Origin: Boseongicola sp.
GTDB taxonomy: Bacteria > Pseudomonadota > Alphaproteobacteria > Rhodobacterales > Rhodobacteraceae
Assembly (NCBI GenBank): GCA_028824715.1
Contig: JAPPCV010000006.1
Location: 1-35,399 of the forward strand
Reading direction: 5' to 3'
Length of the DNA stretch: 35,399 nucleotides
Under the pieces are notes generated by a model that saw only the letters and a program-made list of their open reading frames with translations, had not been told where the DNA came from and did no database searches. Positions 9,193-17,635 of the stretch are shown one piece after another (position 1 is the stretch's first letter; each line of letters opens with the position of its first letter). The position numbers and the translations under genes were made by a program.

Positions 9193-9375
9193 CGCCCAAC
9201 AAAGGCCGGAGCGCAAACTCCGGCGACACGTGCACCACTTGGTCAATCACATCATGCACGTCCTCGCTCAACGAAGGCCGGAGCGCAGGCTCCAGCGACA
9301 CCAATCCGCAAGATGTGCAGCCATGGCAACAATCTCCACGCTCAACGAAGGCCGAAGTGCAAGCTCCGGCGACAC
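9193..9375 (-). CRISPR. Short CRISPR array: three diverged repeats, two spacers
   Basis: Three 37-base copies lie at 9193-9229, 9265-9301 and 9339-9375, separated by unrelated spacers of 35 and 37 bases (9230-9264, 9302-9338). On the minus strand, which is the cas-gene strand, each repeat starts GTGTCGC and ends close to TTGAGCG or TTGGGCG. Each contains a palindrome of the form GCCGGAGC-loop-GCTCCGGC. The copies differ from each other at several bases, unlike the near-identical repeats of an active array. The copy nearest cas2 (9339-9375) would be leader-proximal, and the most diverged end TTGGGCG at 9193 would be the old, distal end. I find no fourth repeat on either side. The repeats presumably produce crRNAs cut by the Cas6 part of Csb2. 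The left repeats overlap the end of the frameshifted cas2 reading frame. Confidence 0.88.
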
Positions 9376-9535
9376 CTCCAGAACTTGTCCATGATACACG
9401 CTTTGAACCACGATGTGCAATTGGCCGATGGTGTAGCGCATACCCGGAAATGCGCGGGAGGCTCTTGTACATCGATCGTGGCCTTTCCGAACCCTGTTTC
9501 GCTCACCAAAAGGCTGGCAATCGGCAATTTCCGGA
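9376..9535 (-). promoter_or_regulatory. Presumed CRISPR leader region
   Basis: These 160 bases lie between the end of the cas2 remnant and the first repeat, on the side where a leader would be. The stretch is not notably AT-rich and I see no strong promoter pair in it. The assignment rests on position only. The bases at about 9376-9412 could equally be a third spacer whose outer repeat has been lost. Confidence 0.35.
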
Positions 9536-9846
9536 TCAGCGGAAGTTGGCACGCCCGAACTGCAGCACCCATGGCTGCCTGAGCCCATGCCCGCAATCCC
9601 GCTCCAGCCGGGTAGTGGAGTCCTGAGTCCGCCCCCGGGGAAGCGGCAACAGTTGACGAGGTCGCGCTCCATGTTGATCGCATCACCAATCTCTCCCGTC
9701 ATTCGGGTCATCCGTGAGGCATTGAGTCGACATTCAAACACGGAATGCCGGACGCGCTGGCTATACTTGCTGCAGATGTCGCCGATGCGCCGTAACTGGG
9801 CGGCACCATCTCCATCAGCGTCGGCAATGTCGTAGGTCACGAGCAT
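9536..9846 (-). pseudogene. cas2: cas2, probably frameshifted
   Basis: The minus-strand frame from ATG 9846 begins MLVTYDIADADGDGAAQLRR and continues with 'CSKYSQRVRHSVFECRLNAS'. This is the Cas2 pattern, with the YD metal site (Asp6) and the SVFEC strand. After about residue 66-70 ('INMERDLVNCCRFPGG') the frame stops looking like Cas2. It stays open for 192 codons, to 9268, running through one CRISPR repeat and into another. If the frame moves by two bases in that area, it reads through to '...LRQPWVLQFGRANFR' and a stop at 9536. The total is then about 103 residues, the normal Cas2 length. I therefore think an indel lies at about 9610-9650. Cas2 is the structural partner of Cas1 in spacer integration, and cas1 itself is missing here. 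If the long frame is translated as is, its C-terminal two thirds would be non-Cas2 sequence. Confidence 0.65.
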
Positions 9847-10120
9847 GTACGATGTTTCACCTCAGGACGAACGGAGGATTGGCGGGCAGGCCCTCGCGCA
9901 GGTGTCGCGCGTGCAATGTCGCTTGATTCGATTGCACTGACCATCGGCCCGCGGGCATGCCAGAAGCCAAAGCCGCCTGCTGTCAGCCCGGCAATGCTGC
10001 CAAGTTCCCGCAACGGTACGGGCGTTGTCGAGCCTGGTCCCGTCGCAGCGAACGAGAGCGACTTGCCGTGAAGACTTGGCAAAGCGTTCGATTGCGGAGA
10101 TTGGAATGACGGCTCCAGGG
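9847..10120. other. 274-base gap where cas4-cas1 would normally lie
   Basis: Type I-G loci usually carry a cas4-cas1 fusion of more than 1.5 kb next to cas2. Here only 274 bases separate cas8 from cas2. On the minus strand two frames have short, faintly Cas1-like phrases: 'AVIPISAIERF' near 10095-10130 and 'TPVPLRELGSIAGL' near 9995-10035. Neither is long enough to claim. A deletion scar is the simplest reading. Confidence 0.4.
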
Positions 10121-11026
10121 TCACAGTCGCTTCGCACCGTATGCCCTGGTTGCGTCGGCATCGGTCGTCCTCATGAAGTGTACGCTCTTCCAGGCACCAT
10201 GGATGCCGTATCGATCCCACGTCAGCGGCTCCCCCGGACTCCAGGCATCAAGCAACGCATCGATCCCGTTGCGGTCGAGTGGCTGTTTCCATGTCGGCCA
10301 GTAGAATTGATTTTCGGCCTTTGACGGTTTCAGCCAGCCCTTCTGTCGCATGTTCAACTCGGCGAACGGGGAATGTCTCAGGTCGACGCCGGGCCCGCGG
10401 GCTGGCAGCAATGCGAGTCCGAAGAAAGCCAGGACCTCGACGACGGGATCAGTCAATTTCGCTGCCTCATCCCCTTGCGACCCGATGCGGCTCTGGTCGA
10501 ATCCGAGCCCGTTGCCCCTGACTCGCTGCCCGAGCCCTTCGAGGCACGGAGGTATCCAGTCCCGTGGCGAGTCAACATGGGCATGTGCCTTCGTCAGGCG
10601 TTGGTGCAACGTGAGTCCGCGGGGTGCGGGAGGATCAAAAGGGGCGTGCCTAGCTTCGCCCGCCTTGTCCACACAGAGATCCGTCATTGTCGATGTCAAT
10701 GTCCAGGAACCTGGGTGACCGCGTGCCTGCTTCATACGCGCACGTAATGCCTCGACCGGAACCTTTCGTGGGAGATGAACCCCGTGTTCCGTGCCGTCAT
10801 GCGCCCATTTCTCCGCAACCGGCAAATCGGCCAGCATGGCGCTGCTAGGCCAGGCCGTAACGAGTGAGTCAACGGGATCTGCATCAGGCGACGAGATAAC
10901 TGCGACCGGTGTTGCGTCCAGGGACCAATGCAAGCGAAGACTGGGTTCCAGCGCCGTGATTCCGACAGCTGCCAGCCATCCGTTGACCCAATTGGCCGAA
11001 AGTCCCGGGCAGGTCACTTCCGGCAT
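10121..11026 (-). CDS. csb3: Type I-G Cascade large subunit, Cas8g (Csb3/Cas8u2-like)
   Basis: This 301-residue protein sits in the large-subunit position of a type I-G operon. The text fits the Csb3/GSU0052-like family, about 300 residues long. It starts with 'LSANWVNGWLAAVGITAL'. The middle has 'GLGFDQSRIGSQGDEAAKLTD' followed by 'VVEVLAFFGLALLPARGP', and the end has 'PLDRNGIDALLDAW'. The large subunit normally recognises the PAM and recruits Cas3. I use ATG 11026 (MPEVTCPG); it overlaps the cas3 stop by 13 bases, while the upstream in-frame extension to 11125 would run far into cas3 and has no family resemblance. It is the last intact gene of the effector operon. The family call rests on remembered pattern plus context, so the name is less certain than that of its neighbours. 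Confidence 0.8.
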   Translation of the reverse strand: MPEVTCPGLSANWVNGWLAAVGITALEPSLRLHWSLDATPVAVISSPDADPVDSLVTAWPSSAMLADLPVAEKWAHDGTEHGVHLPRKVPVEALRARMKQARGHPGSWTLTSTMTDLCVDKAGEARHAPFDPPAPRGLTLHQRLTKAHAHVDSPRDWIPPCLEGLGQRVRGNGLGFDQSRIGSQGDEAAKLTDPVVEVLAFFGLALLPARGPGVDLRHSPFAELNMRQKGWLKPSKAENQFYWPTWKQPLDRNGIDALLDAWSPGEPLTWDRYGIHGAWKSVHFMRTTDADATRAYGAKRL

Positions 11027-13857
11027 GAATTCGCCTCGGTTTCTGTTGGATCTCCACCGGAATTTGCATGGTTCGCCCGAATGACAATGGACTCCAGCAA
11101 GGCCAGTCCCCATGGTCCGAAGCACCGGTTAAGGCGCCAGAAGCGACCCGGTTGGTCCCAGTCAACCTGTTCGAGACTCGCTGGTACGTCAACGTTGACC
11201 CCCTTCAGTTCGCTGGACAGCGTCTGGGCGGTTTCATCGCCTACAGGGGTGACGAGCGGTCGGCCCTTGCCATGGTGACTGATGACCAGGTGGATCAGCA
11301 GATCGCTCAGCTCATCACTATCCAACAAGTCCCGTTGCGCGTCGATGCGGGCGCGTGCCAGCCTTGCCGAAAGCGCCTCATGGCGTCCACCTCTTGGCCA
11401 ACCGGAATCGCGTCGGCGGGACTCCCAGAGGTGCCGGGGCAAATTCGACTTCGCCACTGGCGAATCCGCAATCCCGTCAGGATCAAGCCATCGCTGGAAC
11501 CGCAGGTCGGACTTGCCGATGTCATGAAACCTGCCGGCCAGCGCCACTGTGTCTCTGAGTTCATCTGGAATGCCAATGCACGTGGCGATGCTGCGCGCCC
11601 GTTCAGCCACGGCCTGGCCGTGCGAGTCGAGATCTTGCGTCTCAATCGCGATCGAGTGCTCATCGAACTCGTCGACCCGGGTTTCGGCAATTGGTCGAGC
11701 GACCTGCAATCGTGCAACCTCGTGGCGGGAATTCACCACTTGCGAAGTCAGGGATCCCACAAATTCCTTCCATCCTTCGGCGTGCCAGCCAGGTGGCTCG
11801 GGCGCGGCACGGACCGCTTCGAGAATTTCCGCAGCAGCCTCGTCCCGATCCGCATGATCGGGACCATCCTCGTCATGCGTGTGGCTCGTCGCCCTTTCGA
11901 TCTCGCTGTCCAAATTGGTGACACCGCAAAGCCGTTCGATCGCGACTGGATCGAGAGGCACTCCCTTTCCGGCCAGGGACGCATCCACGACAGGTTCGCG
12001 CGCCTGCGGATTCCAGCCGAACTCGTCCAGAAGTCCGCGATCTGAAGAGAGCACGATGCAGTCGTTCGGGATCAATGCACCTACGCCGTCGACTCGCTCG
12101 ACCGTCACGCCATCGCAGGCCAGGCGGCAGACGTCCTTATCGTCTCTCAACGCCTCGCGAACTTCGCTGATCGGGACCGAGATCGACTCGCTGTCAGTCG
12201 CCCTGGGCCAGAGCCTGCCGCCGTCGCCCGGCACGTGCACGCGCCAGATCAGGGACACGCTGTACCTGGGAGCCGCCAAGCCGTCGAAGTACGGCTCTAC
12301 CGGGGCCTCGCCCTTCGGAGGAACGGTGGTCTTTGTCCATTCCCGGAGAATCTCGGGCATGACTTCCGGCACCTGTCCTGGACCATCCGACGGTGCTCCC
12401 AGGACTTCGGCTATCCGTCCCGGCGGGAGAAAGACCCGGCCATCGGCACCGCGGGCCATCTCGAGACGCTTCAGCACCATCTGAGGCTCTGCGCCGTACA
12501 CCGGCCAATCAGCCTTGCCGGCAACGTTCTCGCCTTCACCTGGAGGTGGGAGATGCAGGTATATTGCCCGGGCGCAAGGGTGCCTGCCAAACCTGTTCAG
12601 CCTGCCGAGCCGTTGCGTGAGCGCCCGGACGCCGCATTGCTCGGTGACCAGGTTCTCCGCATCAAGGTCCGCTCCGGTCTCCAGCGTTTGCGTGGCAACA
12701 ACGATCAGATGCCGTTGACGGCCTATGCAAGCTTCGCGCGTCGCCGCCATTCCATGAACGGGATCGAGCAAGCGTTCGCGCATCTCCTGCGCCTCGCGCT
12801 CGCGCATCCGCGCAGTCAGGAGCAGCACCTCGGCTCGGGAGTCTGCCGTTGTCCTGCACAGCCGGTCGAATGCCTTGCGCGCGGTGTCCGGAGTGTTGGC
12901 AAACACAAGAAACGATGCCGGACCGGCGGCTTCACGGACGAGTTCGTGCACGGTGTCGGCCAGCAAACGAGATCCCTGGTTGGCCTTGAGCCTCTGGCTG
13001 CCGGCCGCAAGATCCCGCAATTCCAGGGATTTCGCCGCGCCGAGCCTCTGATTGACGACCGGATGGCGAAGGTCTTCCTCATCAAGATCAAGGCGGGACC
13101 TGGGGTCCTGATATCCTGTTGCTGTCAGCGAAACCTGCACGGGACGGGATCGCTTGGCGGGCAGCACGTCGCAGGCGGCAGGCGCACACTCGGCGAGCGC
13201 AGGGATCAGTCGCGCAAGGTGCGTCGCAAGATGGGATTCATCGAGCAAGACGAGGCTGTCGGAGCCGGCCATGGCTGCATCTACGGAACGCGACCTCGAT
13301 CCGTAGCCGCGAAACAGGAGCCTGGAGCCGTACATCGGCAACGTGCACAAGAGGACGGTCGGGCAGGACGGATCGGTTGGCAATTCGGGTGACACGCCGC
13401 CCTGCATCCGAATCACGTCGAGAGGCGCCGCGGCGTGTTCGGCGGACAGGGAGCGAAGCCTGTGCGCTACATCTGCAACGATTCCGGTCGCACCTTCACC
13501 TTCAAGCGTGTCTGGTTGCCGCAACGCGCGCGCAAGGCTTTCGGCATGCTCCGCGGTCGTGTCCACCAGCAGGCGCCTGTTCACGACCCACCAGATTCGG
13601 GTCGGCGCGCGGCGCACCGAAGAATCGAGATGCGCCTCCGATGCCAGCCACCACAACGCGACCTCGAGACAGGCGGTCTTGCCGAGGCCGGTCGGAACGC
13701 CTACCTCGGCAGGCCAGCGCCCATCCGTTGCGACGATGCTGGCCAGGCGGGCCTGCCACGGAAACGGCATCCTCCCGTTGATCGCCAGGTAGAAGTCCGG
13801 AAACGCGGGCATCGGCGGCAGGCCTGGTTCCAGCTGAGACGGAGAACGTCCGGTCAT
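11014..13857 (-). CDS. cas3: Cas3 helicase-nuclease, helicase-HD order (type I-G)
   Basis: This is a 947-residue Cas3. The N-terminal helicase has motif I PTGLGKT at residues 55-61, motif II DESH at 206-209, SLTATG at 243-248, and the motif V-VI block from 'VATQTLETGADLDAEN' to 'QRLGRLNRFG' (about 387-424). The HD nuclease is at the C-terminus: His746, His778-Asp779 (RFHDIGKSD), His826 and His861-His862 (ISHHGKG). All expected metal ligands are present, so it should be active. The helicase-then-HD order is the reverse of most type I Cas3 proteins and is typical of type I-G. I use ATG 13857, whose ATGA overlaps the csb2 stop; the upstream extension to 14091 lies inside csb2 and is not Cas3-like. 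The role is unwinding and shredding of target DNA after Cascade binding. Confidence 0.95.
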   Translation of the reverse strand: MTGRSPSQLEPGLPPMPAFPDFYLAINGRMPFPWQARLASIVATDGRWPAEVGVPTGLGKTACLEVALWWLASEAHLDSSVRRAPTRIWWVVNRRLLVDTTAEHAESLARALRQPDTLEGEGATGIVADVAHRLRSLSAEHAAAPLDVIRMQGGVSPELPTDPSCPTVLLCTLPMYGSRLLFRGYGSRSRSVDAAMAGSDSLVLLDESHLATHLARLIPALAECAPAACDVLPAKRSRPVQVSLTATGYQDPRSRLDLDEEDLRHPVVNQRLGAAKSLELRDLAAGSQRLKANQGSRLLADTVHELVREAAGPASFLVFANTPDTARKAFDRLCRTTADSRAEVLLLTARMREREAQEMRERLLDPVHGMAATREACIGRQRHLIVVATQTLETGADLDAENLVTEQCGVRALTQRLGRLNRFGRHPCARAIYLHLPPPGEGENVAGKADWPVYGAEPQMVLKRLEMARGADGRVFLPPGRIAEVLGAPSDGPGQVPEVMPEILREWTKTTVPPKGEAPVEPYFDGLAAPRYSVSLIWRVHVPGDGGRLWPRATDSESISVPISEVREALRDDKDVCRLACDGVTVERVDGVGALIPNDCIVLSSDRGLLDEFGWNPQAREPVVDASLAGKGVPLDPVAIERLCGVTNLDSEIERATSHTHDEDGPDHADRDEAAAEILEAVRAAPEPPGWHAEGWKEFVGSLTSQVVNSRHEVARLQVARPIAETRVDEFDEHSIAIETQDLDSHGQAVAERARSIATCIGIPDELRDTVALAGRFHDIGKSDLRFQRWLDPDGIADSPVAKSNLPRHLWESRRRDSGWPRGGRHEALSARLARARIDAQRDLLDSDELSDLLIHLVISHHGKGRPLVTPVGDETAQTLSSELKGVNVDVPASLEQVDWDQPGRFWRLNRCFGPWGLALLESIVIRANHANSGGDPTETEANSCRK

Positions 13858-15260
13858 CCGGGCTCCTCGGAAACTGGCTCGCAAAGCCCGAAGCCGCGCT
13901 GTCGGCCCGACCCGATCGCGACCGGTCCTGAAATCGGCTCGTCGAAGTGCAGCTCGACATGCGAGTAGGGAAGCCCCGGTCGACCCGGTCGGTTCACCTC
14001 GACGGGAGCCAGGTCGAGCGCTCCAATTCGAAACGGCGTGCGCGACGAGCGAAATCTCACCGGCTTTGGCAAGCCTGCATGGCGGCACCATCGGGATATC
14101 TCTTCAAGGTCGAGAGGCCGTCGTCGCTCATGAATGGCGGGAATCGCCGTAACCCAGGTCTTCGACAGGCGGCACCAGCGGCTGGGGTCGACGGCCCATG
14201 CACTCTCCTCGCCGCTTCTTGGCGCAACTGACACGTCCACGCCTCGTCCCGAGAGCCACCTCAGGTCCATCGCGGCATCGCGGGCCCTTCTTTGCGTGCT
14301 GGCATCGGTGCCGGGAGGCAGCCAGAGAGCAAGGCCGTGCAGCCGTCCGCTGGACCACGGTCCACCCACGTCGGGCAGCGCCAGATATCGTGCAAGCTCG
14401 TAGCCGCCTTTCTTGAATCCGTGGCCATGCAGCAGGGGTGACGGTTCGCCATGCATGCGTTGGTGCCGACTCAGGACGGCTTCCTTGAACAGTGCAGTCA
14501 CCGCGGATACGCGACGACCTGGCTGCGCCGGGCGAAGCGCCAGCCACGCGACCGCATTTCCGTGATCGATCCTTTTGGCGGCTGTCGGCGACCGGTACCA
14601 TGCATCGTGGCGCACCGCGGGAAACTGCGAACGGCTGACCGAGGCGCCGCGCTCTGTCCATTGAGCGTGCATTTGGTCGAGCATCAGCAGGTCGCCGCTT
14701 TTCGGAACGGCGATGGTGATCTCACCGTCCGGATCCGGCACGAAGGCATCCGACGGGCCCGGAAGTCTTTCACCGGCGGCAACGGCAATGCGCACGGGCG
14801 AGTCAGATGCCCCCAGGTACCCGATTCGGGCCGCGCGGCATCGGAGTCCCTCAAGCACGGTTGCTGGCGGCTCATCGTCCCACTCGTAGACAACCCGCGA
14901 GTCCCGCAGCGCCACGCGAACGCCCTGCCGGACAAGCGTGCCGGTACGTCCAACATATCCCTGGTGGGTGGATCTTGATGCCGTTCCCTCGTGACGGACG
15001 ACGTACCGTGGTCGAAGCGATTGATGATGAATGTCTGACACGGCACGAATCACCGGTGGAGGAAGGCTCTCAAGCCAGCAAAGTTCGCTGCCGTCGGTTA
15101 CCCGGCAGTTCTTTCCGGATCCGTCTGACGCGACGAATGCCGCGAACAGGCGTGCCGGTGCAGGTGGCCACTCTCCCTGCTCAAGGCCGCCTGTGTTCGC
15201 AGTGCCATCCGGGTCGCCCCGAAACGTGCCAAGAAGAAACTCCACCGAAATCGTGAACAT
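13854..15260 (-). CDS. csb2: Csb2: Cas5-Cas6 fusion of type I-G Cascade
   Basis: This 468-residue protein matches the Csb2/GSU0054 family. The N-terminal Cas5-like part begins 'MFTISVEFLLGTFRG', followed by 'EWPPAPARLFAAFVAS', a hallmark of this family. The C-terminal Cas6-like RAMP part ends in a glycine-rich loop, 'GSGRQRGFGLCEP' (about residues 450-462), the RNA-contacting loop of Cas6. The fused protein should process pre-crRNA within the repeat hairpin and cap the 5' handle in Cascade. Possible catalytic histidines of the Cas6 part include those in 'LPYSHVELHFDE', just before the loop. It starts at ATG 15260, whose ATGA overlaps the csb1 stop, and ends with an ATGA overlap to cas3. Such overlaps imply translational coupling and fixed stoichiometry. 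Confidence 0.92.
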   Translation of the reverse strand: MFTISVEFLLGTFRGDPDGTANTGGLEQGEWPPAPARLFAAFVASDGSGKNCRVTDGSELCWLESLPPPVIRAVSDIHHQSLRPRYVVRHEGTASRSTHQGYVGRTGTLVRQGVRVALRDSRVVYEWDDEPPATVLEGLRCRAARIGYLGASDSPVRIAVAAGERLPGPSDAFVPDPDGEITIAVPKSGDLLMLDQMHAQWTERGASVSRSQFPAVRHDAWYRSPTAAKRIDHGNAVAWLALRPAQPGRRVSAVTALFKEAVLSRHQRMHGEPSPLLHGHGFKKGGYELARYLALPDVGGPWSSGRLHGLALWLPPGTDASTQRRARDAAMDLRWLSGRGVDVSVAPRSGEESAWAVDPSRWCRLSKTWVTAIPAIHERRRPLDLEEISRWCRHAGLPKPVRFRSSRTPFRIGALDLAPVEVNRPGRPGLPYSHVELHFDEPISGPVAIGSGRQRGFGLCEPVSEEPG

Positions 15261-16474
15261 CAGCCGTCCAGCTCCGGCCAGGTTTCAAGGATTGTCTTCC
15301 TCAACTGGGGCTTGGGTTTCAAGATGACCTGCCGGCTCCATCCGTCCAGTGGAACGCCCTCCGACGCTGCGTGCGTTCGGGCTTCCTGCAGAAGGTTTGC
15401 CGTCGCCAGCCCGTCGCCTGTCTCACAGCTTTCGTCCGAGCCTCCGCCGAGCCACGTGGCTGTTGTCTTGCGCGGCTCCAGTTCGGCGCCCGAACGCAGG
15501 GCAAACCCGCGGCCGAAGGCAAGATTGTGAGCATGCAGACCCAGCGCGACGAGCAGCGCGCGCGCTGCCGCATCCGCGCTCGGGCGGTCATCGCCGAGAC
15601 TTACGCGACGCAACTGCGCGAACGAAACGGTTGCTTGTTGCGTAATGCGCATGAATGACACGGCTGCAGGTGCCTGTTCCATCTCGCGAAACAATGCCTG
15701 ACCGTGACCGATTTCAGACAGTCTTGTGCCCTTTCCTTCGTCGGATCGGTCCCTATTCCGCGCCTCGGTCGTGATGTCCCATTTCGTCTGGTCATTGGGA
15801 TCGATCCGGAGCTTCGAGTCTATGTTGAGATTTAGTGGATCGCCCTTCATTCCGTGCGTCCGGGTCTCCGCTGCAGCTGGTTGCCAGCCGACGATTTCGG
15901 ACACCCAAGACCGGGCATGCTTTGTGTTGCTGCGCTTCTTTCCAAGATGGGACTGCCAGAACCCGAACAGCAGCGACTGAGGGAACCATGCCATCAGCGG
16001 TCCACATGTCTGGGCGGTTGCTCCAAAGATGTCCTTGCCGATATCCGTTGCAAGGAAATTCTCTTCGCCAAGCATTGCATCGCGGAGGTATGCGTCGGCA
16101 TTTCGATGCGGAAACTGCAGGCTCGATATCCTGCGCGGCAGATGCGATGGCAGGTGCGGCAGGTCGGAAAGATCAAGAACAAGCTCCGGCACGCCAACCG
16201 ACTCGCGTTCCCTGCGCAGCGCATCTTCCAGGCGATTGGTCTGTGACGGCATGTTGTCGATCACGATGATATGGGTGGGTTCCGTATCGTCCACGCTCGC
16301 CCATCGGCGATCTTCCTGGAATCGCGGCCCGCTGTTGCTGGCATAGACCGCCGGCTTGACGGGACCACCACGTCCATTCAGGGGTTCGAGCTCCGTATGG
16401 AGCCTGATTCCACTGTCCGTCGCGGAGTCGGCGCATCCTCGAATCAGGGCGTCGAGATCAATTTCCCTTGCCAT
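15260..16474 (-). CDS. csb1: Csb1: Cas7-family backbone subunit of type I-G Cascade
   Basis: This 404-residue protein matches the Csb1/GSU0053 family, the Cas7 backbone that polymerises along the crRNA. Landmarks are 'GIRLHTELEPLNGRGGPVKPA' close to the N-terminus and 'RRISSLQFPHRNADAYLRD'. Further on come 'LLFGFWQSHLGKKRSNTKHARS' and, in the C-terminal half, 'SFAQLRRVSLG'. The start at ATG 16474 has AGAGGG 7-12 bases upstream and removes 23 basic residues of a longer open frame beginning at 16543. It is the first gene of the effector operon, so the operon promoter should lie in the gap to its right (16475-17635). No transcription start is obvious close to the gene; the upstream leader may be several hundred bases. 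Confidence 0.92.
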   Translation of the reverse strand: MAREIDLDALIRGCADSATDSGIRLHTELEPLNGRGGPVKPAVYASNSGPRFQEDRRWASVDDTEPTHIIVIDNMPSQTNRLEDALRRERESVGVPELVLDLSDLPHLPSHLPRRISSLQFPHRNADAYLRDAMLGEENFLATDIGKDIFGATAQTCGPLMAWFPQSLLFGFWQSHLGKKRSNTKHARSWVSEIVGWQPAAAETRTHGMKGDPLNLNIDSKLRIDPNDQTKWDITTEARNRDRSDEGKGTRLSEIGHGQALFREMEQAPAAVSFMRITQQATVSFAQLRRVSLGDDRPSADAAARALLVALGLHAHNLAFGRGFALRSGAELEPRKTTATWLGGGSDESCETGDGLATANLLQEARTHAASEGVPLDGWSRQVILKPKPQLRKTILETWPELDG

Positions 16475-17635
16475 GTTCAACCCTCTGTCTTTGCGCTGCA
16501 GGACCTTGACCCAGGATTTGGGCGGTCGCTCCAAACGTCGCACTTCCCGTCCTGGTTTCTTGCCAGACAGTGAAGGCCGAGCGGTTTGGAACGAGACCTT
16601 CCAAGATCAGTGCAGGCGGCCGATTGGCGGAATTCCCCAACCTCTTCTCGAACGGCGCACGGTCACCGCGCGCCCGACGTCATGCCATGCCGACGACGTC
16701 TTGGCTTGTCGTTCCCGTCTGAGGGAACCCTCCCCAGGGGCGGCGTGCAGCAGCGGCATGCGTGCAAGGGCGCAACAGTTGCCTGCCCTCAGGATCGCGG
16801 TACCTAGGCCGTCGCCGATGAATACACCGCAACCGCCGGCATAAACACCCTGCTTCGTAAAGCTTATATGTTGGAATCGGTTTTCTTAATGTTGATTGGA
16901 TAAAAATCTCGCGTTCTCGATCCACAACCCGCGACGGGACGCGCGATTCGTCGCGGACCGATAAGCTCCCGTGGCACGAGTCGAAGCCGCTTCGAACGGG
17001 GCGGCGACAGACGCAATCCAACGTTCGGAGGCAGGGAAGGCGGCGGTGCCAGACGCTGTCCGTGCCTTGATTTCGGATCGGTTTGGCGACTATGTGACCA
17101 CGAAACGGCCAACGTCATCATCCAAGATGGCCGGTGTCCTAAAAAAGTGCTACAATACAACGCGTTAGGGATGCACATTCCGGACGTGAGCGTCAGGCGT
17201 TGCACAAGGGGCTGTGAGATTGTGCTTGGCTAGGGCGAAAGCCGATTGCGGTCGGCTCAAGCGCCCATCTTTCCGCAATGCGCGGTTCCTGAAATGCACC
17301 GGGCTTGGGAACGGTTCGGAAAGTGCGGTCGCTCGGGAATTCATTGGCCCCAAGGTGGATGCAATTGTCAACTCAAGGCTGGTCACCATTCTTCAAGGCA
17401 GAATTGCTCGCCTTTACAGTACGGGCGGCCTCGGCATGATGGACTGAAGGAGTGCAGCCACTTCGTTGCCGGTGCAAGACTTCGACCTAACTCGAATGAA
17501 CACTCTCACGGTCATCTCAGGCACCCCCTTCTATGCATGCCGCGATTCACGACTCTTCCATTCCGCGTGCCTCTCCAATGCAGAACTTGCTGACGGCGCT
17601 GTTTCCGCATTGTGCGATTCCGGCCAGCCAGAACA
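16475..17635. other. 1.16-kb gap between the Cascade operon and the MurG-like gene
   Basis: No convincing gene. Minus-strand frames at 16680-17021 and 16864-17205 are open but Arg/Pro/Cys-rich with no recognisable fold. The local drop in GC at about 16855-16910 is a candidate for the csb1 operon promoter. A perfect 8-base hairpin with arms CCGCGACG and CGTCGCGG lies at 16929-16956. A TACAAT at 17151-17156 resembles a plus-strand -10 element but has no good -35 and no gene after it. Confidence 0.45.
16929..16956. repeat. Inverted repeat upstream of the cas operon
   Basis: The arms CCGCGACG (16929-16936) and CGTCGCGG (16949-16956) are perfect complements with a 12-base loop. On the minus strand a T-run follows 15-20 bases later. 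It could be a protein-binding palindrome or an RNA hairpin in the csb1 leader; position alone does not decide. Confidence 0.4.

Noticed and set aside
12235-13392. A 385-codon plus-strand open frame
   Set aside because: Antisense shadow of cas3, which has complete helicase motifs on the other strand.
16864-16990. A tRNA-like piece, because the minus frame reads CGSRTRDF as tRNA shadows do
   Set aside because: No acceptor stem, anticodon arm or CCA end can be drawn; the T-arm-like part does not pair.
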